A program made the position numbers and the translations under genes. This document shows, in pieces, positions 1 through 47,689 of a DNA stretch of 64,000 nucleotides. The notes beneath the pieces were generated by a model. That model was not told the origin of the DNA, searched no databases, and was given only the letters and a program-made list of their open reading frames with translations. Positions within the stretch are counted from its first letter, which is position 1; every line of letters starts with the position of its first letter. Origin of the DNA: Cristatella mucedo (taxonomy: Eukaryota; Bryozoa; Phylactolaemata; Cristatellidae); the NCBI GenBank assembly GCA_009760855.2, contig WPIO01000113.1:820001-884000 (forward strand). Direction: 5' to 3'.

Positions 1-498
1 AGCAGTCCATCTTTGATCAGCCGAAGGACAGAGCAATATGTGAATGTCGAACATGTTACAACATATGACAGAATGCCCAGCCTAAAAGCACTCCAACGTT
101 AGGGCAAAGCTGTGACCATAGTGTGAAAAATGCATAGAAAGCGAAAGCACTTGATCAATAAATAATGCATGCAAGACAAATGATCCAAGGGACCGATGGG
201 TTTGAAGATTCTTTTTAAATGGCATCCTTAATCACTGGCCATGGGCATAGAGTAGTTTTGCATCGAGTGCCAACTCATGCATCACACTTGCGGTCACACC
301 AAGTCATATAGTTAGAGGCTGGGCACGACCAAATATTGGTTAAGGGCTTCTCTTCTCTTTAAGGCTGAACAAGGACTTGCCTGCATTTATCAAAAGCCGG
401 CGAAGCGTTTTCCTGATTATCTTTTGGTGTGCAGCCCACCAGCCCCCCTCACCACTGACTGAAGTTGGCAGTATTCCTTAACACAGCTTGACAGAAGG

Positions 499-501
<3 letters not shown>

Positions 502-527
<26 letters not shown>
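502..527. repeat. (TC)13 microsatellite
   Basis: A simple dinucleotide run. The flanks (1-500 and 530-845) show no gene or known repeat. Confidence 0.9.
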
Positions 528-529
<2 letters not shown>

Positions 530-847
530 GCCATTTGCAACTACATAACCACTGCTGTAAATACAGCTTCATTAGATCATGTTAAAAAAACGGATACTCT
601 GGAAAATCGTCAAGCAGGATCCACGGAGTACCTCTGAAAAGCAAGTTCACTCTCAAAATGTCTACCCACCTGTCCACTCACTAATCCCTAGGGTGTGACC
701 CAACTCAACGAACAGCTGCTACTGCCGTAGTGCAGGCCTCGGTTAAGCTGCTCAGGCCAATTAGTCAAGACGACAACCTCCGTCAGGTCACCCACCTACA
801 CGTCTTCAAAATCAGGGAGAGGCTCAATAGATCTCCCTCCTAAGAGC

Positions 848-915
848 AAGGTTTCACGGTTTATCCTCTCCCACTTGCCGATGTGATTGCTGGCACAATC
901 TAGGTGTTTAAGTAA
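848..915 (+). mobile_element. Short LINE A reverse transcriptase fragment
   Basis: CACGGTTTATCCTCTCCCAC and TTGCCGATGTGATTGC match the segment just before the YADD box of LINE A. Only about 65 bp are recognisable. Confidence 0.5.
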
Positions 916-1179
916 CAGAGAAGCAGCAGCAGAGAATATGGAGAGGAAGATGCAGAATAACAGTTACAAATCATAACTATAGCACTGTCTCTTTGCAAGC
1001 AATTAACTTGGGTCGGCAAGGAAGTACAATAAAGGGCGGGGCATCACTTCACACCCCTCTACAGCACCCCATGGCACCGGAAGTACAATAACTGGTCAGA
1101 GAGAACAGAAACACACAGTATCCATAAGCATATAGAAAACGAGTTGTACGCACAAAGCAATTGCCACGAAGTAGTGAAA

Positions 1180-1960
1180 CTTGGGTTTCGATATAAATGT
1201 AGTCAAGTCCGAAGATGAGGGGATCTCAGTAGGGAGACAATTCCAGGCTTTAGATGCTCAGGAACAAAAGGCACGATCAGTTAGAGGTGCAGCTAAATGA
1301 CACGAGTCAGTGGCATGGGCATACCAGTTGAAGGTGGAGAAGTCGTACGTTAGACAGAGCAAGAAAACGAAGGAACATAAAATTGGCTGATAGAACCTTG
1401 AAGTAGATACATAGTTTGATATTCTCTGCGCAGGTCACAGAAGTGATATAATTCGGTATCAACGTTGTTTCTCGTCAAAAAACAAACAGCCAAGTTGTGA
1501 ATCGTCAATAATAATTTTTCTCTCAGCAAAAACAGAGTAAAAGGAATTTTGAAAATATGCGACAAATGCAACGATAGACCTTGCTGTGGTACCTTTATCG
1601 GAGCACCTACGAACGTCTGCAAGGTTAAGTACATGAAAGTAGATGGACGACAATGAAGCAGATGCAGTCTAGTCCAGTGTGCTCTCGTACTGCCAACTCG
1701 TAAGCATCTAGTCATCTTGATATCCCCCACATCTAAGTTAAAGTCTTTGGTGATGAAGCCTTCCCCTTGCTTGCATCTTGCATTGCTCAGTACCATCGAC
1801 GAACTTTTATCTTTTAAGTGTCAGCTAAAGACACATCTATTGACGTTAGCTTTCACTGCACACGAGTTAAATTTACCTTTATTGCTCTGGCATGCTTCAC
1901 ATACATACACGTTCATGATTTAGTTCGTGTTACTAGCCAAAGGTCTTACTAATCGTCAGG
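1180..1960. mobile_element. Very old LINE-like sequence
   Basis: From 1,190 to about 1,690 the minus strand has landmarks in LINE order (GGAGACAATTCCAGGCTTTA, AACCTTGAAGTAGATACAT). From 1,770 a plus-strand frame reads FKCQLKTHLLTLAF, like the LINE terminus FKKNLKTHLFRTAF. Identity is low and the borders are guesses. Confidence 0.35.
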
Positions 1961-2310
1961 CACAAGTGTCTTAAAATTGGCATAAACATGCTGGCATTAA
2001 CATGATACACGCTCGCTTTAGTTTGCTTGATACCGTGCATGTAATTAAATTCTAATTGTAATTAAAGTCACCAAACATGTCACTAAACCCATTCTCTTGC
2101 AGGAAGTTATAATGTGCATGGGAAGAGATTAGGTTTATTTATGACAAAACACAACCAACCTATTATTATTATGATCAAAAATCATTTTGGAACAAAATGC
2201 CCACATTCCAAGCAGAGGCTACAGGGCAGATGCTGTCCGGGCCAGTCGTGAAGGTTCGGCTTTAAAGTGTCTAGTTACGATGAGCATGATCATAACTGTT
2301 AAGGCAGTCG

Positions 2311-2462
2311 AGCTGGTTTGGTCCAGTGGTTAAGGTGCTCGCCCCGACTAAGGTCTGGCTGAGGTCGTAGGCTCGAGACCCGACGCATATGTGAAGCGCC
2401 TGAATATAGATTAAGTTCTGTTGGGGCACTATACAAATGAATTGAATTTATTATTTATTTAA
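2311..2462 (+). mobile_element. SINE1 (tRNA-derived), full copy
   Basis: The head carries an A box TGGTCCAGTGG that fits the RNA polymerase III consensus and a B box GGCTCGAGACC close to GGTTCGANNCC. The tail GAATATAGATTAAGTTCTGT and GGCACTATACAAATGAATT resembles the LINE A 3' end. Confidence 0.85.
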
Positions 2463-2589
2463 TTCAGCTACCATCCATATGTGACTGTAAGCAACAAACG
2501 GGAAAGAAGTGGAGAAAGTGAGGTATGAAGGCAGGGAAGGATCAAGGCCAAGTTAAAGTGGGGTGTTTGCACTATAATGACAGCCCATA

Positions 2590-2765
2590 AAAACACTAGC
2601 TGATTAAACAGCCTCTTTTGCATAGCAACAAAAAAGCCTTTACGGCTATCACCACTGCTTGCAGCAGCGATAAAAGATCGCCCACAGCAGGAATCGAACC
2701 CACGACCTCTGGACCCTGTTCGGGAAAAGCAGCTGCCTTACCTAGTGTGCCATCACCCATATTGT
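2590..2765 (-). mobile_element. SINE2 (second tRNA-derived family)
   Basis: On the minus strand the A box TGGCACACTAG and the B box GGTTCGATTCC both match RNA polymerase III consensus sequences. The body runs TGGTGATAGCCGTAAAGGC and ends AGAGGCTGTTTAATCAGCTA. It has no LINE A-like tail. Confidence 0.8.
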
Positions 2766-2865
2766 GATTAGCTATGCCAACAGGAAGATGGAGATTATAG
2801 ACTGAAACAGAGAGGGGGACGAGCTAAGAGAAAGTAGCATCAAAATATATATTTGATTTGCATAG

Positions 2866-3000
2866 CTCCCTAAGAGAACCTAATCTCTGTTCGAGCGCTT
2901 CACATATGTCACGGGGCTCGAGCCCACGACCCTGGTCATCAAACACATTTACCCTGACCTTGGTCGGGTCAAGTACCGTAGCCACTGGCCAAAACTAAAT
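2866..3000 (-). mobile_element. SINE1 variant with insert between A and B boxes
   Basis: Antisense copy with CGCTTCACATATGTCACGGG and CTCGAGCCCACGACC. After ACCAAGGTC it has an extra segment of about 25 bp (GTAAATGTGTTTGATGACC), also hinted in the copy at 39.2 kb. Confidence 0.75.
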
Positions 3001-3682
3001 AAACAGCAAATTGTGTATGAATTGTAAGGCATAGAATTGTGTAGAATTGGAAGAGCACATCATGAAAGCATATGCAGGCAACATGGGGACCACAATTTTA
3101 CTATAATTCGAATCCGAAGATTGGGAGCCCGATCGTTCTAGGCTAAAAATACCTCGACAGCAGCTTTATCACAGCTTCCCATTTTTTCTCTGCTACATGA
3201 TACAAGATTGCATGACGTTTTTAGACTGGCTGGTGAACTGAAGTTTTTGAGTTGACACAGCAATGGAACTAACGATGCTTAAAAAATGAACCAACTTCAA
3301 ACAACTGCTATAAAGGTAAACAGAAAGCCTAGCCTGTCAAAGCAAAATGCAGTGGACCAAGTCGGACACTTTCATTCCGGACTTGGAAACACCCAGCATT
3401 GCACATGTCACAACGAGAGAATGCGCCGGCCACTATATGAAAGCAAGCCATCTTCATCGCACCCATTGCTTAGCCGACCAGCTAGCAGGCCAGTGACAGC
3501 CCAATGATGCCGAGTTTAAATGCCATCATTGGAGATCAACGAAGAGCCAATGCAAGAGAAAAACAGCCACGGGGCTGCCTCACCAGCAAAGCAGAGAAAT
3601 AGCAAGCAAAACTGGTAGACACAAAGAAGAGCCGGTTACGGATCATGGTAGCAGACCACTGCATCCACGCACAACGACGTAC

Positions 3683-39204
<35,522 letters not shown>

Positions 39205-39227
39205 CTGCAACAAGAAGACAGTACATA

Positions 39228-39380
39228 ATATAATTCATTTGTGTAGTCCCTAAGAGAACTTATTCAGGCACTTCACATATGCCACATGGCTTGAGCCTAC
39301 GATATTGGTCATTAAAATTATTTCAACTTAACCTCTGTCATTAAGGACAAGCACCACAGCCAATGAACTGGTGGTGTTAA
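39228..39380 (-). mobile_element. Diverged SINE1 variant
   Basis: The antisense tail CCCTAAGAGAACTTATTCAG and CTTCACATATGCCACATGGC match SINE1. The middle is enlarged, as in the copy at 2.9 kb. Confidence 0.65.
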
Positions 39381-39467
39381 GAGTTCATCTGCTACCAGTC
39401 GAACCACCCAGACAAAAAAGACAGAACAAGCAAAGGATACCACTCAAGCATATGCCAGAACAAAACT

Positions 39468-39640
39468 AACACTTCCATGCTGACCGTGCATGTCAACCCT
39501 GACCATCTTATTCTTGTTGTGTATTCAGCATGCTACCACTAACCATTCGATCCTGCTTTCTTTGCAGCAAATGTGGTGAGTAGAAAGAGATTGAGTTCTC
39601 TAATGGCACTATATCACATGTATTATTATTCTTCTTCTTA
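39468..39640 (+). mobile_element. LINE A-type 3' tail
   Basis: CATGCTGACCGTGCATGTCA, CTTTGCAGCAAATG and GAGATTGAGTTCTCTAATGG followed by TTATTATT identify a 5'-truncated LINE 3' end. Confidence 0.75.
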
Positions 39641-40135
39641 AAACAAATCACGTTAAGTTTGCCGTTGGCAAAGAACCACAAAAAGAGCTTTTCGGCAGCC
39701 GAGGGTCCCAACTGGCAATCTTGGTACAAGGGCAAGGTTACGAGCCTTTAAGCCGATGAGAAGACCCAGAACTGCTGGTTCACGGCAAACCTCATCAGTA
39801 GCTTTCGTCCAAGCTTGCTACTGACAAGTCCAGGATAAACCAATAAGGGTGCACAAGGTGGCCTTGGCAACTGCCCCAATGCCTTCAGCAGATTAGACGA
39901 TCAAGAGGTCAGCTACTACTGACCAAAAAGCCATCAAACTGCAGCAATGCTGCAACCTGACCTGACATTGAAATGGCTGTGAAAAAATCCCCAGCACTGA
40001 CTAACGACTAGCAAAATGCTGCTTACAGGAAAGATATCACAAGGTAAGGCAGCACAAGTCAACACATAAATTGAGCTAGTGAATAAACTGACACTTCAGG
40101 CACTGCCATCCATGGCAAAACAGATCAGTCCCACG

Positions 40136-40782
40136 GTGATAATAATAATAGTAAAAATGCACTTGATAAAGGGCCCTCACAGAACTCAATCTCTTTCTAG
40201 GCGCTTTACATTTGCTGCAAAGGGAAACACGATTGAATCGTGACTAACATCATGCTTGATAAACAACATGAATGACATGGTAAGGGGTGACATGCACAGG
40301 GTCAGCATGCAAATGCGGTTAGTGGCAGCATGCACAGTGTCAGCACGCATAAGCACGTGAAGGACGAATCACAGGGATCCACTAAATGCTGTCCTAAATA
40401 GGTGTTTTTTTAAGTTCTTTTTAAATGTGGTCAAGTCAGGGGATGTGCTGATGCAAGTCGGGAGGGAGTTCCAGGCTTTGGGAGCACAAAAACTACGTGC
40501 ACAGTCTCAAAAGGATTTGAGGTTTGTACGAGGTACTTGTGGACTGTTGGATTCCGAAAAGCAGGTGGTACTATGCTTGGCCTGGTGGGGGAGTAGATCT
40601 GAGAGGTAGGCTGGAGCCAAAGAATGAAGTGACCTAAAAGTGAGCACAAAACCTTGAAATCGATCTGTTTCTTGACTGGTAGCCAGTGCAGGTCGGCGAG
40701 AAATGGTGTGATGTGGCAACTGCGATGCTCACGACAGACAAGCCTAGCTGCAGAGTTTTGCACCAGCTGTAATCGCCTAAGA
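40136..40782 (-). mobile_element. LINE family A 3' fragment
   Basis: Antisense tail and C-terminal coding (CREHRSCHITPFLADLHWLP, LAPAYLSDLLPHQAKH) ending at LRRLQLVQNSAARLV. Close to the copies at 22.7 and 34 kb. Confidence 0.85.
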
Positions 40783-40984
40783 AGCCAGTCAAATGTTGCA
40801 TATTTTCCCAGTCCAGCTATTAGCCACTTCAGTATCACAATCATGCAAACATATGGATACCTTGGTCCATACACTGATACTCTCACCTGATACATCACCT
40901 TTCGGCAAAAAGTTCAAGTACTCAGTGATTTACTGTGGACTGATACAAGTCTTACCTGATCTATACTGCAGATGCGATTAAGCA

Positions 40985-41095
40985 GTGCGATAATAAAAAC
41001 AGCACACTTAATAAAGCGACATCGAAGAACTGAAAATTTCTTTCTAGGTGCTTTATATTTGCTGGAAAAGAAACACGATCGAATGGCAATTCAAT
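40985..41095 (-). mobile_element. LINE A-type 3' tail
   Basis: TTAATAAAGCGACATCGAAG, CTAGGTGCTTTATATTTG and AAACACGATCGAATGG mark a diverged antisense tail. Confidence 0.55.
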
Positions 41096-41280
41096 AGCAT
41101 TCAAAAAGTAACTGACACGGTTTCAGACGAAATTGGCTGATCACACAGCCACACTAACAGAGGAGCTGTAGTGCCTCAGTGCTCGGACAACACAACCAAG
41201 ATTTTAGTCCTGCAACACACACATTAAAGCAAGCAAAGATGATAGCCACGAAGAGCTTCTCCTGCCGAATAAAAATAAAC

Positions 41281-41448
41281 ACTAGCTGATAATACCAGCC
41301 TCTTTTAGCATAGCGGCAGAAGAGCCTTAAAGGCTATCACCACCACTTGCAATGGTAATAAAAGATTGCCCATCCTAGGATCCGAACCCACGACCTCGGC
41401 GCCAAAGTTGGGAAGAGCAACCGCCTTACCTAGTCCGCTATAACCGCT
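41281..41448 (-). mobile_element. SINE2 copy
   Basis: CTAGCTGATAATACCAGCCT, CAATGGTAATAAAAGATTGC and GATCCGAACCCACGACCTC match the other SINE2 copies. Confidence 0.75.
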
Positions 41449-41553
41449 CACAATATATGATACTACTGAAGCAGCAGACTTTGACTTTCCAGTTAGCCCT
41501 AGGTATTAGCCTGAGCATTAGATACTCCTTCACTACCCAGGATGTGGGATAAG

Positions 41554-41910
41554 TCCTCCAGCAGACAATTCCTTATTGCCCACAGTAAGACCGGGTGAAA
41601 GCTGCAAAGGTCCATCTGCTGCTATACAAATGAAGGATGTTTAATCTTTCAAATTCATTTTTGCTTTACTTCAGCAGCTATCACCCATCAAGCAGGCAAC
41701 ATAAGATTGCCTGATATTCTTCTTTTAAAGTCCTCCTGCAGACAATTTCTTATTGGCCACAGCAAGACGGGTGAAAGCTGCAAAGGTCCTTCTGCTGCTA
41801 TACAAATAAAGGATGTTGAGTCATTCGAATTCACTTTTGCTTTACTTCAGCAGCTATCATCCCACTCAAGCTGAGGGCAACATAAGATTGCCTGATATTC
41901 TTCTTTTACA
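41554..41910 (+). repeat. Tandem duplication of a SINE2-like tail
   Basis: Two units of about 180 bp (41,554-41,728 and 41,729-41,910) share GCAGACAATT, GGTGAAAGCTGCAAAGGTCC, GCTTTACTTCAGCAGCTATC and GATTGCCTGATATTCTTCTT. The unit resembles the 3' part of SINE2 plus flanking DNA. Confidence 0.75.
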
Positions 41911-42219
41911 ACATAGGTAAAGTGCCTAGAAAAAAAGTTCTCTAGGGGTATTATTACAAGATACCAATGCCCAAGGTCTTGAAATATGAGCACCTTACCC
42001 CTGGGCTAAGAACAATGGAGCAAGTACAAGTACTACTAAATCTTTACTATCAGCATCAAGGACATAACATCCCACGTGGAGAAAGCCCAATGCAATTAAG
42101 TAAGAATGATTTGTAAAAAGTTTACCTAGCCAGCTATCAGAAGTCTGGAAGCTGAGAGTGGGTTGTGAGAGAGTACACTGGAAGAGCCGAGTTCAAGGAC
42201 AGGTAAGGTGAGTGATGCT

Positions 42220-42558
42220 ACCTGTATACTGAAGTCGATTCGCTGCTTAATAAAGGGACAGTCATGTACAGATGGAAGTGGTGTGATGTGGCAGCTACAT
42301 CATTGACGACAGACCAGACAAGATGCTGAGTTTGTACCACTTGCAAATGCACAAGCCGGGAGTCCAAAATAAAAGAAATCGCAGTAGTCTAGAAGCATAC
42401 TGACCTTGTGCATGTCAACTCTAACAATGTTATGCTTGCTGTTAATTGAGCATGCAACTGCCAACCACCGATTATGCTTCCTTTACAGCAAATGTGAAGT
42501 GACTAGAAAGATATCGAGTTCTCTGAGGGCACTATAACAAATTATTATTATTAATGTA
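42220..42558. mobile_element. Two short LINE pieces in opposite orientation
   Basis: At 42,220-42,365 a minus-strand piece of the C-terminal coding region is visible (AAGTCGATTCGCTGCTTAA, GTGGTGTGATGTGGCAGC). At 42,395-42,558 a plus-strand tail follows (GACCTTGTGCATGTCAAC, GTTCTCTGAGGGCACTATAA). They look like separate old insertions. Confidence 0.55.
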
Positions 42559-42644
42559 TATATTACAATGTATTATTGTTATTATTACCCGTATCAATTT
42601 CCAAGCTGTGAGAAAGCAGTATGATTTAGCTACATAGGACTTAC

Positions 42645-42710
42645 GAGACGTCCAGCAGTTCAGTGCACTACCCAAGACGTCAGCTCCAAATACTGAATTG
42701 CTTTGGCTGA
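42645..42710 (-). CDS. Possible small exon, unassigned
   Basis: A short open segment (SQSNSVFGADVLGSALNCW) lies between TTTTGTCTATAG and a perfect GTAAGT donor. Both ends are phase 1, which does not fit directly to the exon at 39,204 (needs phase 2). It could be a 5' exon of the same gene with another exon between, or a chance pair of splice-like signals. Confidence 0.2.
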
Positions 42711-42719
42711 CTATAGACA

Positions 42720-45700
42720 AAAAACTAGAATATTAAAACCCTATAGATGGTCTTGCTATGGCCAGCATACTCTTGTGGTGCCATCCACGAGAAAGCTAGG
42801 GAGCAAGCCTTCACAACAGTGACCAGCACAAATCTTAAGGGCAAATCATGTGACCAACTTGCCTGTGCTATAGGGCAGGGGTGAGAAGCACTTGTTTCCA
42901 CTGTAAGTACATATATCCGTTTGCAGGTCAACACAAATATAAAAGTGCTGTTGGTCTGGTAAAGTGCTTTAGCCTGGAATTTTTGCTTATTTCAGCATTT
43001 AAAGTGCTAACAAATTTCTGTGTATGCACTATAGCCAAAACAATCTATTGGAAAAAAACAGGTGAGAAGCCAACACAGCCGAGTCAGGAGGACAATAGAG
43101 GAAGTAAGTAGCATAGAAGTAGCAGTAAACAATGACAGGAAAAGAGGTATCATATCAGCAAGAGAACACATACAGCAGTTAAGTAAGAATTTCGGCAGTG
43201 AGTCCTACAATCTAGGTATGACCCACAAAGCAAAAGCTTGCCAGATATTGACATTATAATTTAGGCAAAAAAGAGAGGACCGGAAGTGAATATAATGCAG
43301 CAGTAACTGCACTGAGCAGACGGAACAGTTTTAATGAAACACCAGAAATGGACACATGCATCGAACAAGCGCATGAAACTCAGTGGGCCACATGGGATAA
43401 CCCTAATGCACGCAGTTCACTGAGCAGCTTGCAGGCAGGCTGATGCGGTTCAGACCACAACAGCAGTACCGTAACTTTGCTAACATGTCACCAAAACTTA
43501 GCTGCAGCACAGAGGCATGCCAATTCTCTCGGACCTGCATTGGCTGTCCATAGAGCAGCATATCGACCTCATGCAAAGACACTGCAGCAGCTGTCTCACA
43601 TCGCTAGCTTATCTAATCCCTAGCCCATTCCATGCATCCGGGTATTAATCTTGAAACAATGGCAACCCACAACTGTTGGCACTAACCGAGTGAAGTGGTC
43701 GAAGCCAGGACTGAGCAGGAACTGAGTTCAAAATTAGAATAGCAGATGCTGGGTGGCTGCCAGTTTTTCCTGTAGTAAGGCAGCTAATATTAGCAGCCGA
43801 TCACCTGCACGGCTCATAAATCGGTATGGGCATGCAAGGTCAGTTGGGCAGTGAGTTAGCAAAGCAGCAGAAGTGGCTGAAGAACTGGGAACTTTGGCTG
43901 CACGCCAAAACTCGATCGGGGTGACTTAGGTATTCCTACTCAATTCAAAATCTCTTTTAACTGAATTGCGGTAACACAGCTCCTGCACAGAGAGGCAAGC
44001 CTAAACGGATGCACAAGGTCCGAGACTTTTGCTATATGTAATTCCCAATGTGTTAAATCTTTAATTAGTAACACAGCGACTAAATCGCTCCACCGGCACA
44101 ATATCGAGCTTATAGGAACTCCATTCGGAGTGCATCGTGAGCAAACGAGTCGGTTCCGTGCTAGCGCCACTTTGACATCAATGTACTTAAACTTACAATT
44201 TAGCAGTCAGCCAAGAAATCGTCAGAAATCGTTTAAGCCACACACAACCCATTTTGAGGCAAGAACAGCCTTGAAATGGTCGACAAAACTAAGCAGGGTG
44301 ACTATCACACAGCACAATATCTTCCCTGACTACCAGGTCGAGAAACACATTCAGTTCGACACCGTGCACAGGTTGTTAATAGTCTCTCTCTCTTTCTCTC
44401 TCTTTCTTCCCCCTCTCTGTCCAGATGCTAGTTCTATCCAAAACTAAAAGTCTGCTGGGTCTCTTGGATCGTTAGGGCCAGTATAGACCAACTATTTCGG
44501 TCTTCCCTCTCGATAAGACAGGAAAGAGCTCCTTCGACAATCGATCTGCTCAGTACACCAGTTCCCGAATGAACCACAGAACAGTTCCCGAGCTTGAAGG
44601 AGTGGCACTGCTGTGCTGCATACAATTGTGTGACTACGCCTTCGCCTAGCTCGGCAGCTACCAAAGGCAAGCATGCCCACAGATGGCTGCCATCATTCAA
44701 AAAACAATGCATACAAGGATTGCTGACAGCAGAATTAAGATGCATGCAAACAAATAAAAAAAAATTAAAAACAATTTCAGCCGAAGCAGAACAGCCATTG
44801 CAGAGGATGGCAAACTACAACCTTTAGGCCAGATACAGCCTAGCTAGTACTCCAGCCCAAAGCCCCCTAGCTATTTATTGTTGCATTCGGTGTAACTTAT
44901 TCCTCTCGGTTTCCCTTCATTAGTCTCTGGTTGCAGCTCAAGGTGTGGCAACCCGTGTTTATTTTTAGAATATGACATGTGCTTATGTGAAACAGAAGTG
45001 CCTGACCGAGGAGGGATAATAAATGTCTACCCCTATAATCACAGTTCCGGTCTTTGCGACTGTCGTGGCTGTTTGCTCGGCTGGCCACGCCCACTCTGGC
45101 ACCCAGGGAAGTGGGTGTGGTTTCTTCCGGCCTAGTGTGCATCAGTGACCTCCTGAAATAACCTAGCAGTCCAAAGTTTGCCGACCTCGGAGCTGATGCG
45201 CAATACGCTGCTTATTAGTGCAGCGTCTTTTTCAATGTTACTCTCTGGGGCGCCAGTACTCATATGTCTCTAGGGCCAAGGGGTTTTAATAATAATTATA
45301 TAAAATAGTTATGTAAGAGGTTTGCAGAGTGACCAGATAAAAATACCTTTATCTAGGCACTTAGCAGAACCGAATTCTCCATTGCGAGCAATAATATCAT
45401 GTGGGAGCCACTGGCGGACTTCCTAAAAGGTGCTGATACCGCCACTGCTTCATCAAATTGGGATTAAAAAAAAATTGTCAAAGCTCTAAATAAGTAGTTC
45501 AAGTCTTACAAGTATCTTCATAATTTCTTCACTAAACTGTCAGAAGTACAGGTCAAAGGCAGTCCTTTGTGGGGCCGAGATTAAGAAGGTAACCGAGTGC
45601 CATAATTTCCCCCAAGACGCTCACTAGCAAGGAGAAAGCAGCTTGGAGCAGCATTGCTGAAGTGGTCTGGGACTTTCTGGGCAGTAGTAAGGTGGATCAA

Positions 45701-46850
45701 TTTGTACAGCTGGTTGAGACTTCAGTGGAGAGATTCTTCATGGACAGCAGGACATGCTTATCCTTGATGCATATCCTGATAACTTCAAAACGCGGGTGCT
45801 TACTCTGAGGAGCAAGGTGAGCACTTCCACCAGGATTGGAAAGCCTCGGAATGCTGCAACCAAGTACAGCACAATGAGAGCATGGTGGGAGACTATACCA
45901 GTGGGCTGGTTGGTAATGGTGATCTACAGTGTAGTCAGTCGTAAATCTCGAAAAACTACTCTAAAGTTCTGAATATTTCTGCAACCGCTTTACCGTAACT
46001 GAAGTACAAATATACGTCAATTTTGGTTTTTTTCAATTAGACTAAATGTGATCCAAAAGAGTCAGCACAGCGAATTTCTCCAATTTTATTGAAAATACAA
46101 AAATATGTAATTTTAAAATGTAGAATTGCCTTGGTCTCAAATGCGAAGTTTGAGGGGAATAATGGCCACTGCCAATTCAACATCATTTTTAAGCACAAAA
46201 CACTTTAAAACCCAGAGACTTTTTTGCAACAGTAGTACAGTAGTGCAACTTCGAATGGCTTACAAATAATACTAAGACCACAGTTAATTACGAAGGCCTG
46301 GACATTTCCAGACTGTCATTACATAATTTCAATGGTAATTCAAGCTGGCCTGCAGACGCATCCCTTCACGGAGACGAGGCAGCAAAGAGAAAGCAGCTAA
46401 ATAGGATGTGGATAAAGGAGAACTGACAAACATGCTGCACCTACATTACCGTGGGCAGGGAACAGGTGCAATACAGAGAGAAATGGCAGCAGTAGCCGGC
46501 TGTTCCCTTCGACTAACGAACGCAAGGAAGAACGAAGAACCAAGGCACGGACAGCCAAAAAAATAAGGTGAAGAAGGCATTGATGCAAAGCCAAAGCAAG
46601 CCCCAGGACGCCACTGGTCACATGACGAGGCCATGCCAAATGCTGTTGCCTTACCAGTCTGCCACGCCCACCGCCAGATTGGCGGCATTCATTCGAGCTC
46701 GACCCAATGATAGGCTTGAGCTTTGACGTTTCGGAGAAGGCAAAGACTGGCTCTTGGCGATGCTATCCTTATCCTTTTTGTCATAAGCATCCAAAGCTTA
46801 AAATGAAAGAATACAATCTATATAGACAGGTAGGGCTCACACAAATATTT
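42720..46850. other. Largely featureless 4-kb stretch
   Basis: A 100-bp plus-strand LINE scrap is likely at 43,480-43,580 (LRDLHWL-like text), and an antisense tail at 45,290-45,360 is possible. A short CT-rich run lies at 44,380-44,415. Open frames of up to 105 codons lack recognisable domains or splice context. Confidence 0.45.
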
Positions 46851-46854
46851 ACAT

Positions 46855-46920
46855 TAATAATGGATCGTTTGTTTAGCACCCTAAGAGAACTTACTTAATC
46901 TCAATCTAGGCGCTCTACAG
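46855..46920 (-). mobile_element. Short LINE/SINE1-type tail
   Basis: CACCCTAAGAGAACTTACTT and CTCAATCTAGGCGCTCTACA match the shared tail in antisense. Confidence 0.5.
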
Positions 46921-47689
46921 CTCTCGGCAAGAGAATCAGTAGACAAGGGTTACTAACATGCACGGTATCAAGCATGCAAAAGATAACGAGTATCATGCTC
47001 AGGAGAGCATGCAAAGGCAACACGAGGTCACTCATGGCCAACGGCTAGTACGACCTCTGGCAAGGCCTAGCTGAGTCACTCACGTGTACTCAGCCTGCTT
47101 TCACACCAAGCCACAGGGCACTACCCAATACCACTCAGGGGCATAGAATATAACACACGGTTAGCTTCATCGACGGCACTACAGTGGAAGTGAACACAAT
47201 CCTAGCCATAGCAGCCATAAAAACCCCACGATGAAACTGCACAGTTGTCAAGCCGTCGTCAAGGGACGGAATGCGATAAATAAGCAGACGAATGAAGGGA
47301 CGTTAAGACTCAGGGACATAGCTTCTAGCTTGTGTTTTAACGTCGGGTATGCATTACGACTGGGTATGTATGCCAAGACAAAGCGAATTTGTGCAACTTC
47401 CTCGGCTAGGTCGCACAGCAGCCCAATAGGGCCAAGCGGTCAGTAGACCAGATCAATGCAGAGGCCAGGAGCCTGCCGAAAACTTCAGCAGCCACGTCAT
47501 ACGTCAGAACTGCGTAACCCTAGAACAAAAAACTGCAAGCCAATAGACAACCGGTCCAAGTACCCTGGCGGATTATTGTGAGAAACCAAGAGTACTTTGA
47601 GCATTAAGCAAGCAGATGTTATCAATAACACAAAGTCTAGCAGCACCAGACCAAGAACTCGCCGATTGCTGCCAGGGTTATTAAGATTC

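Noticed and set aside
44594-44827. A THAP-like zinc finger start (HCCAAYNC) on the plus strand
   Set aside because: The spacing of later Cys/His, the Trp and the Pro-rich end of the THAP fold are absent, and no splice-framed continuation is visible.
46397-46688. Overlapping minus-strand frames of 80 codons and a small plus-strand frame starting MAAVAGCSLRL
   Set aside because: No homology, splice context or composition supports coding.
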